Below, one piece after another: positions 58,750-64,000 of a stretch of 64,000 nucleotides of DNA. Every line of letters starts with the position of its first letter. The stretch's first letter is position 1. Location: NCBI RefSeq assembly GCF_014529535.1, contig NW_023503409.1:2914390-2978389 (forward strand), written 5' to 3'. Source of the DNA: Bradysia coprophila. Lineage: Eukaryota > Arthropoda > Insecta > Diptera > Sciaridae. Position numbers and translations under genes: made by a program. A model generated the notes under the pieces. That model was not told where the DNA came from. It did no database searches and worked only from the letters and a program-made list of their open reading frames with translations.

Positions 58750-59530
58750 GTAAATTGTGTATTTCTAAAGTTTTCCATGAAATGCTGCCATGACAATTAA
58801 ATTATAAACAGGGTAGAAAACGGAAACACCTAGCCTCGCACGAAATCGATTGTTTTGAAATATAATATAATTTGATTATCCAAAACCATCAAAGTACATA
58901 GAGTAGTACGTCAGGACAGTGTACCATGTAATTTTACATTTTTACAGTGTTTCAAGGTCATCTGCTTAGAGCCTAGTTGTTAGATCGTTTCGTGTCATAC
59001 AAGCGTTTTCTACTCGTAAACTCAATAGCTTCCCCTTTATAGCCGAGTATCCATCTACCATACTCTACATAAATAAGATAAAGTTAAAACATTACAATTT
59101 AAACAGTTTTTACTTGATCCAAAATCATAAATGTCATCTTTAAACTTACTTAATTTTAAACTTCCGTAGCAATACCCGAGTATTGTTCGTATCAGTAACA
59201 AACGGAAATACTTAAGCCACCTTAGCTTACCAGACCGACATGGCTTTAAAGTTTTCCAATACCACAGATTTTTCCGCCAATATTGTTTTATGGTACACAC
59301 ACAACCTAGTGATTATAATAATTTCGTTTCGAATTTCATATGCAAATTAGTGTTAAAACAATTAGTGCATTTGTAAAAGCATTGCGAAGTAAGCCTTAAA
59401 TTGAATTCACGTTAAAGCAAGGCCATAACTTAATTGATGTGACCTAGAATTAACACTGAGGTGAAATAAAGCTTTCCACCAAGGTCTTCCTCTGGCTTAA
59501 TCCGAGGAAAATTACAGCTATTACAACTAT
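58750..59530. repeat. Odorant-receptor-unit spacer, copy 3, split by an insertion
   Basis: GTGTATTTCTAAAGTTTTCC at 58756 matches the start of the other spacers, and 59335-59520 (ATGCAAATTAGTGTTAAAAC, GTGACCTAG, GAGGAAAATTACAGC) matches their remainder. The 500 bp between (about 58810-59330) is unlike the other copies and has no gene I can identify. Confidence 0.55.
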
Positions 59531-59534
59531 GATT

Positions 59535-60430
59535 CGACGGCAGCAAAGTTTGGTTTGGTCAACAATTCTCTTCGTTTCAGTGATGTAACTGTAAGATCGT
59601 TAAGGCTGTGTTGCCTAGCCTTGAGTGTATGCACTTTTGGACTGACATACATATTAAGTCTTACTTATCCTTGTCCTTGCATTTCTGGCAAATGTTCCCA
59701 AGAAGCAAGTATCGATCTGACAAAGTGATTATCTTGGTTCTCTCCGGTTCAGCCTAAAGTGCGTCTAGCTGCCGAACATCATGCTCGATAAGATCCACTT
59801 GGATCGAGTTATTTAGGATTACGGCATAGAAATTCATGGCTATAAACAAAGATATAAAAATTGCGTAGAAACCCATTGCAGCCATAATAAAATTTGCTAA
59901 TAAAAACCCAGACGACTCGGTCTGTTCGATGAACATATTTCAATGGGTAATAGTGACACCAGATCGCCTTTGAATATATATGATTTCTTTAGATTGTACA
60001 CGAATAGTAGGACCGATGTTAGTCATTTTAGTGTTACCGAAGCAATCAGCTTGTATATTTTCAGATTGTTACACTTGCCTTTTCAGTTGTACCGCTGCAT
60101 CCTTACCAACCAGTCGTCTGATTTTATAACTGAATATGTGCAATGCCGTCACTTCTTTAAAGTATTTATCAAAGCACCTGATCCTAATGAAACACGGAAA
60201 TGTTTCTGTAAACTTTTCTTTTCGGTAATGATATTCATGCCAATTACCGATATTGATATCCCATACAAAGCGAACAATTTGAAAATTCTTCTACGTTCAC
60301 TTCTTGCGAGATACTTTAATTGTCAATAAAATAGTTGGGCACAGGTAAAGGGAAGAAGGCTGTTAGTAAACCAACGTCTAAAATTTGGCTTCCACACAAA
60401 ACTAAATCTTCACCCCATTCGATATCATCA
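59535..60430 (-). pseudogene. Odorant receptor pseudogene
   Basis: Homologous to exons 1, 2 and part of 3 of the intact receptor at 57094-58649. Readable stretches are RRRIFKLFALYGISIS (end of exon 1), MFIEQTESSGFLLANFIM and IQVDLIEHDVRQLDAL (exon 2), and YITETKRIVDQT (exon 3, 59588 downward). There is an in-frame stop in exon 1, a TAG where the intact gene has TGG after QLDA, and frame shifts in the middle of exon 2. Exons 4-6 are absent. Confidence 0.85.
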
Positions 60431-61130
60431 CTTTAACGTTGGAGATAAGGTTCCATGTTATTAGGGTTTTTTTTTCCAGGAAAATGCGGATAAAGTACGT
60501 CGTGTCAGTAGCAATACCGGTACAGAAAAAGTAATTTCGGGGGAAAAACTAAAGTTAAAAAAGTATATTTTTGGCTCAGTGGATAAAAAAAACGTGTTCG
60601 CTTTACTCTGAATCAACGGAACACATTAATTTACAGTTCTATGTACTGGTACTCATATAGCCAGGGCCTATTTTTCAAAAATATATATTAGTTTCTTCAA
60701 ATATTTCTCTAATTTGTTAAAGTTATTTTTTTAGAAATTTGAGAACTTTTAGATTTTGTATCTTTTTAAGAAACGTTTGGCAACTAAACCTTAGGAAATT
60801 TTTGAATACATTTTTGAAAAGTATTCTCTGCATATAACTCAAGATATAACTAGAAAAACAGAAAGAGAAGGAAAAACGAAAAAAATTGCGTTTTATGCAC
60901 CCTTTTGTAATTATAGTTTATAATAATGTTAAATTACTACATAATTAAACATACAAAGTTGTATTATGATAGTTATCATTGCATTGGGTAAAAGAATAGT
61001 AAATTTCATATTAGTGGACTAATTATGGAAATAATGCTTTAATGATTCAAATCGAAAGCGAGCATCGTTTAACCGGTTGACCTAGACAGCTCTGGAGAGT
61101 AACAAAATATTTCTTGCACTCTCCAAGGTC
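60431..61130. other. No gene seen
   Basis: AT-rich sequence upstream of the receptor pseudogene with no coding exons or bounded repeats visible. Confidence 0.4.
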
Positions 61131-61140
61131 CGGAAGGGCA

Positions 61141-61335
61141 TTAGAATTTTTTTAATGAAGGGTATAAATATCGAATAAGTATGCAGCCTCCGAGCGGAGC
61201 TTTCTCGAGCCAGATGTCAGATTTTAATGCCAGGTGTTGGACGTAAAGAAACAACTGCGCCGTACTATCATATTTATCAATTTCTGGTTTGAAGGCGTCT
61301 TGTGCCTGTTTGAGTTGGAATTTCATCGGAAGTAT
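61141..61335 (-). CDS. Unidentified ORF fragment interrupted by a MITE
   Basis: An open frame of about 60 codons (KFQLKQAQDAFKPEIDKYDS, AQLFLYVQHLALKSDIWLEK, APLGGCILIRYLYP) has protein-like composition, ends at a stop and is cut on its 5' side by the hAT-like MITE at 61343-61478. I do not recognise it. It may be a decayed exon or chance. Confidence 0.3.
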   Translation of the reverse strand: MLPMKFQLKQAQDAFKPEIDKYDSTAQLFLYVQHLALKSDIWLEKAPLGGCILIRYLYPSLKKF

Positions 61336-61342
61336 GTCGAGT

Positions 61343-61478
61343 CAGAGTATCTAGCAGGGTACCTTTCTTTTCTTAATGTCATTGCAAAACTACCATTAAG
61401 GCTGCTAATGTATTATTTGTATTAAAATACTACTCTATTTGACGTGGTAAAACCTCTATTACCCTGCTAGGTACTTTG
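61343..61478. mobile_element. hAT-like MITE, copy 3 (internally shortened)
   Basis: Ends CAGAGTATCTAGCAGGGTA and the inverted TACCCTGCTAGGTACTTTG type match the copies at 30845 and 31161, and the interior TTAAGGCTGCTAATG is shared. GTCGAGT flanks it at 61336-61342 and 61479-61485. It is about 50 bp shorter than copy 1, with the loss inside. Confidence 0.78.
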
Positions 61479-61854
61479 GTCGAGTGCAACTATGAAATTC
61501 GAATCGAATTTACAATTTACTTAAGGTCAACACAGTTTCAGGTTGACATGAAATCGATATTCTAACAAAATTAAATATACGGAGTCTACGGACAAGAGAC
61601 AAGACATAAAACACAGCCCAATAATGGCCGTGTATAAAATTTTTCCAACTTTTTTTGATAACATTCATGTCTTTCCACACATTATTTCTCTATTCAAAAG
61701 GTGAAAAGTAAATGCTTTCAGTAAAAATTTCAAGTTCGCGCTAGGGTTACACAGGCAAAAGGGCTATTCACTGGCGCCGAATCCATTTCAAGGTACCAGG
61801 AAATGTATCTACCATCCACAAATATTTATCTATCTATCTTTTCCCAATGAAACG

Positions 61855-62045
61855 GTATTTTTTTTGGCATATCTTTTAGCATATCTTTTCAAAAAAAAAA
61901 TTTGTTTCCAAAAAATATTTTTGTTTTCAAAAAAAGTTTTGTAAGTATATAAAGAATTTTGGTTTTCAAAAAAAAAGTTTTGTTTCAGTATATAAGGAGT
62001 TTGGTTGAAGAAAAAGTAACAAAACTAAAGTTTTGCTTTTTCTAC
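61855..62045. repeat. Degenerate T/A-rich direct repeats
   Basis: TTTTGTTTTCAAAAAAAGTTTTG, GGCATATCTTTT and AGTATATAA words recur with variations. Confidence 0.5.
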
Positions 62046-62616
62046 ATATGAGAAAATATGGTAATAATTGATTGCAAAGAGAAATAATTTAGAAAGGCAT
62101 CGAATTAAAGTGATACACTGAAAAATGATTTTGATATCCTAAAAAAAGGTTTTTCTTCCTGAAGTACCAAAACCGTCACATTCACTCACCAAATTTAGTA
62201 CCGAAAGAGCTACATTCTCCGACACTTTTTTCTCTCAATTTTCATTCCCGCTTATGTCATTTTCGATCCTATCTTTATTCTTTCCCAAATGTGTCATGTG
62301 ATATAATGAAGTCAATTTAAACTCAAATCCAGCAATTTATTGTGTGAACTGCAATAACATACACTAATTTATGTTCAATATTCATTCTGTATTAATATTA
62401 AGCGTTGTTTCACTACATTTCGAATTTCGAAGAGTATTAAATATGATTTTCTTGTTATAAAGAATGCACTAAATGATAATGCTACGCGCGTATGCATTAA
62501 TTGGTATTGCTACGCGCTGAACGAAAAATGCTGTACGGTCAACAAATGTAAACAACGACATTAAATTTTTGTATGTTGTTTTGTTCGGAATGTGACTTTG
62601 GTACTCCAGGAAGAAA

Positions 62617-62774
62617 AATAGTATACATACCACGGATCAAAAAGGTGTGTTTTAGACCACGGTGGTGAAAACGTCCTTGGTCTCCGCTCCGCTTCGCGTC
62701 GCTCCATCCCTGGACGTTTTCACCACCTGGGTCTAAAACACACCTTTTTGATCCTTGGTATGTAACATACTATT
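62617..62774. repeat. Long near-perfect hairpin, 158 bp
   Basis: ATAGTATACATACCACGGAT pairs with the inverted copy ending GGTATGTAACATACTAT, through AAAAAGGTGTGTTTTAGACC and GGTGAAAACGTCC. The GC-rich loop contains CTCCGCTCCGCTTCGCGTCG. Arms are about 60 bp. Confidence 0.85.
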
Positions 62775-62789
62775 CGATGTTTTGAAAAA

Positions 62790-63065
62790 AGATTTTTGAT
62801 ATCCTGTCAGCATGATATACTAAAAAATAATAAATTTTGATATCTTAAATAAATAATAAAGATGTCAAATCTTTAAAAATTTGATCTCTCGAAATTGATA
62901 TCCCCAAAAATGATTATGATTCACCGAAATTTGAAATTGATACCCAAAAAAGGAATTCTGATATCCAAAAAAAAAGGAATTGATGACCCGAAAAAATAAT
63001 TCTGATATCACCAAAAGCAAATTTTGATATACCAAATAGAAATTGATAACTCAGAAAAATGAATT
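62790..63065. repeat. Degenerate AATTTTGATATCC-AAAAAA repeats
   Basis: TTGATATC followed by A-rich sequence recurs about every 25-35 bp, at least eight times, with variations. A single related unit occurs at 62130-62160, on the other side of the hairpin element. Confidence 0.6.
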
Positions 63066-63144
63066 TTCTCGAGATTTCTTATAAACGGAGATAAATAATT
63101 AACAAAGCGAGATAATTTTATTGAAAACGGAGTCATAGTATACC

Positions 63145-63985
63145 GTCATTCAAAAAGGAAGTCACGCTCATAGGGACGGACCCACTTTTCGAAAAACGTG
63201 ACGTGTTCTGACATATGCGACGGACCCACATTCTCTGAAATCGGACGTCCTCTCTTTGTTAAAACACTTAAAAGAAGTTAGCATCTCTGATATTTCTTTA
63301 TGTTCTGATTGAGGGACTGGAGTACTACACGAAACTGTATTTAGTTTCCGGATCCGCTCGGCATACATGACCGCCCAGAACACGAGTCAATTTGAATACA
63401 GATTGTTATCGCAACGGATAGAGGGACTAATTCTAAGCTAATTCGTGTTAAAATGGCTTCCCTCTACAACCTGGCCACGTAGCTAATCCAGCTAAAGTCG
63501 AAAATTCGCCATTGTTCAATGGTGATATACGTCCAAGACGAAGACAGTTTGATACTCTTTGAATATTGGTAGAGGATTGCATGCTCTATTAAAAGCTGTG
63601 AATTGATTTTACAAAAGTCATCTGAATTGTGCACCATTAGAAAAGTTTATTTTCACCATTAGTGAACTAAAAATGTATTGAGTGAAAAGACATAGAATTG
63701 AAATCGAAATTTTTCTCAACGTGGACGAAGCATGCAAAGTCATCTAAGTCCTCAAAAATCGATTCTTCTGCGGCAGTTATCGAACCATGACTTTTGTTGT
63801 GATTTTTTTGGTTTTAGAATATACTTATGATGTTTAACTTGAATTTACTTTTCCCTTATACGGACGTCCGCTTTGGGGGATGGACCCCAAAATCAGAAAG
63901 CGGACATGGTGTGATTTAGGATGGACCCACCTCAAAAAAAATCGAAAAAAACGTGACGTCCTTTTTGGACAACGCCTATCTACTT
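63145..63985. mobile_element. Possible non-autonomous transposon with CAAAAAGGACGTCACG ends
   Basis: CAAAAAGGAAGTCACG at 63151 is inverted with one change near 63954-63968. GGACCCAC (or its GGTCC variants) repeats inside both ends (63178, 63222, 63923), and a palindrome of GTCCGCTTTGGGGGATGGAC type lies at 63866-63903. No transposase is encoded. The exact ends are uncertain. Confidence 0.5.
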
Positions 63986-64000
63986 TTCTAAATTTTTTAT

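Noticed and set aside
1-64000. CRISPR array, operon, riboswitch or phage
   Set aside because: The regular repeats are transposon- or satellite-derived and the genes have spliceosomal introns; nothing prokaryotic apart from the GH16-type ORF.

Overview
The window is AT-rich nuclear DNA of an insect, most likely a dipteran. An odorant-receptor-type 7TM gene, an insect-type homeobrain gene, a nervana-like gene, short GT-AG introns (mostly 57-190 nt) and arthropod foldback elements point to an insect. A nematoceran fly (fungus gnat/midge type) is my guess from composition and transposon load, but the sequence alone does not prove it. Most lines of a six-frame translation here are noise. Real coding sequence is sparse, and I rebuilt it by joining exons at splice sites that keep the reading frame.

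Layout. 1-5.5 kb holds repeats only: foldback elements, five tandem copies of a 145-bp repeat, and a tandem array of five foldback units. 5.88-21.3 kb (minus strand) is a complete five-exon homeobrain (hbn) gene of 256 codons with an octapeptide, an acidic stretch, a Q50 paired-like homeodomain and the hbn-type C-terminus. Its third intron contains, on the opposite strand, a five-exon Na+/K+-ATPase beta (nervana)-like gene (10.77-11.87 kb). 21.3-40.6 kb is a gene desert in which I see only transposon-derived foldbacks, some with clear target-site duplications. At 40.6 kb an intronless, bacterial-looking secreted GH16 beta-1,3-glucanase ORF is a candidate horizontal transfer. 42.7-45.1 kb has a zinc-finger pseudogene and a terminal-inverted-repeat element carrying three tandem tRNA-like copies.

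45.6-53.9 kb is the gene-dense part: the 3' exons of an unrecognised secreted protein (minus), a 73-residue secreted peptide gene (plus), LSm6 (plus), an unrecognised conserved-looking gene that converges on LSm6 (minus), and Prp38 (minus). Between them lies a foldback with two further foldbacks nested inside it. 54.1-60.4 kb has a truncated non-LTR retrotransposon and an odorant-receptor cluster on the minus strand: one intact six-exon gene (409 residues) flanked by two decayed copies, with duplicated spacers. 60.4-64 kb is repeats plus one unidentified ORF fragment.

The genes do not form one pathway. LSm6 and Prp38 both serve pre-mRNA splicing (U6 snRNP and tri-snRNP/B complex), hbn is a brain-patterning transcription factor, and the GH16 enzyme would digest fungal, algal or bacterial beta-1,3-glucan.
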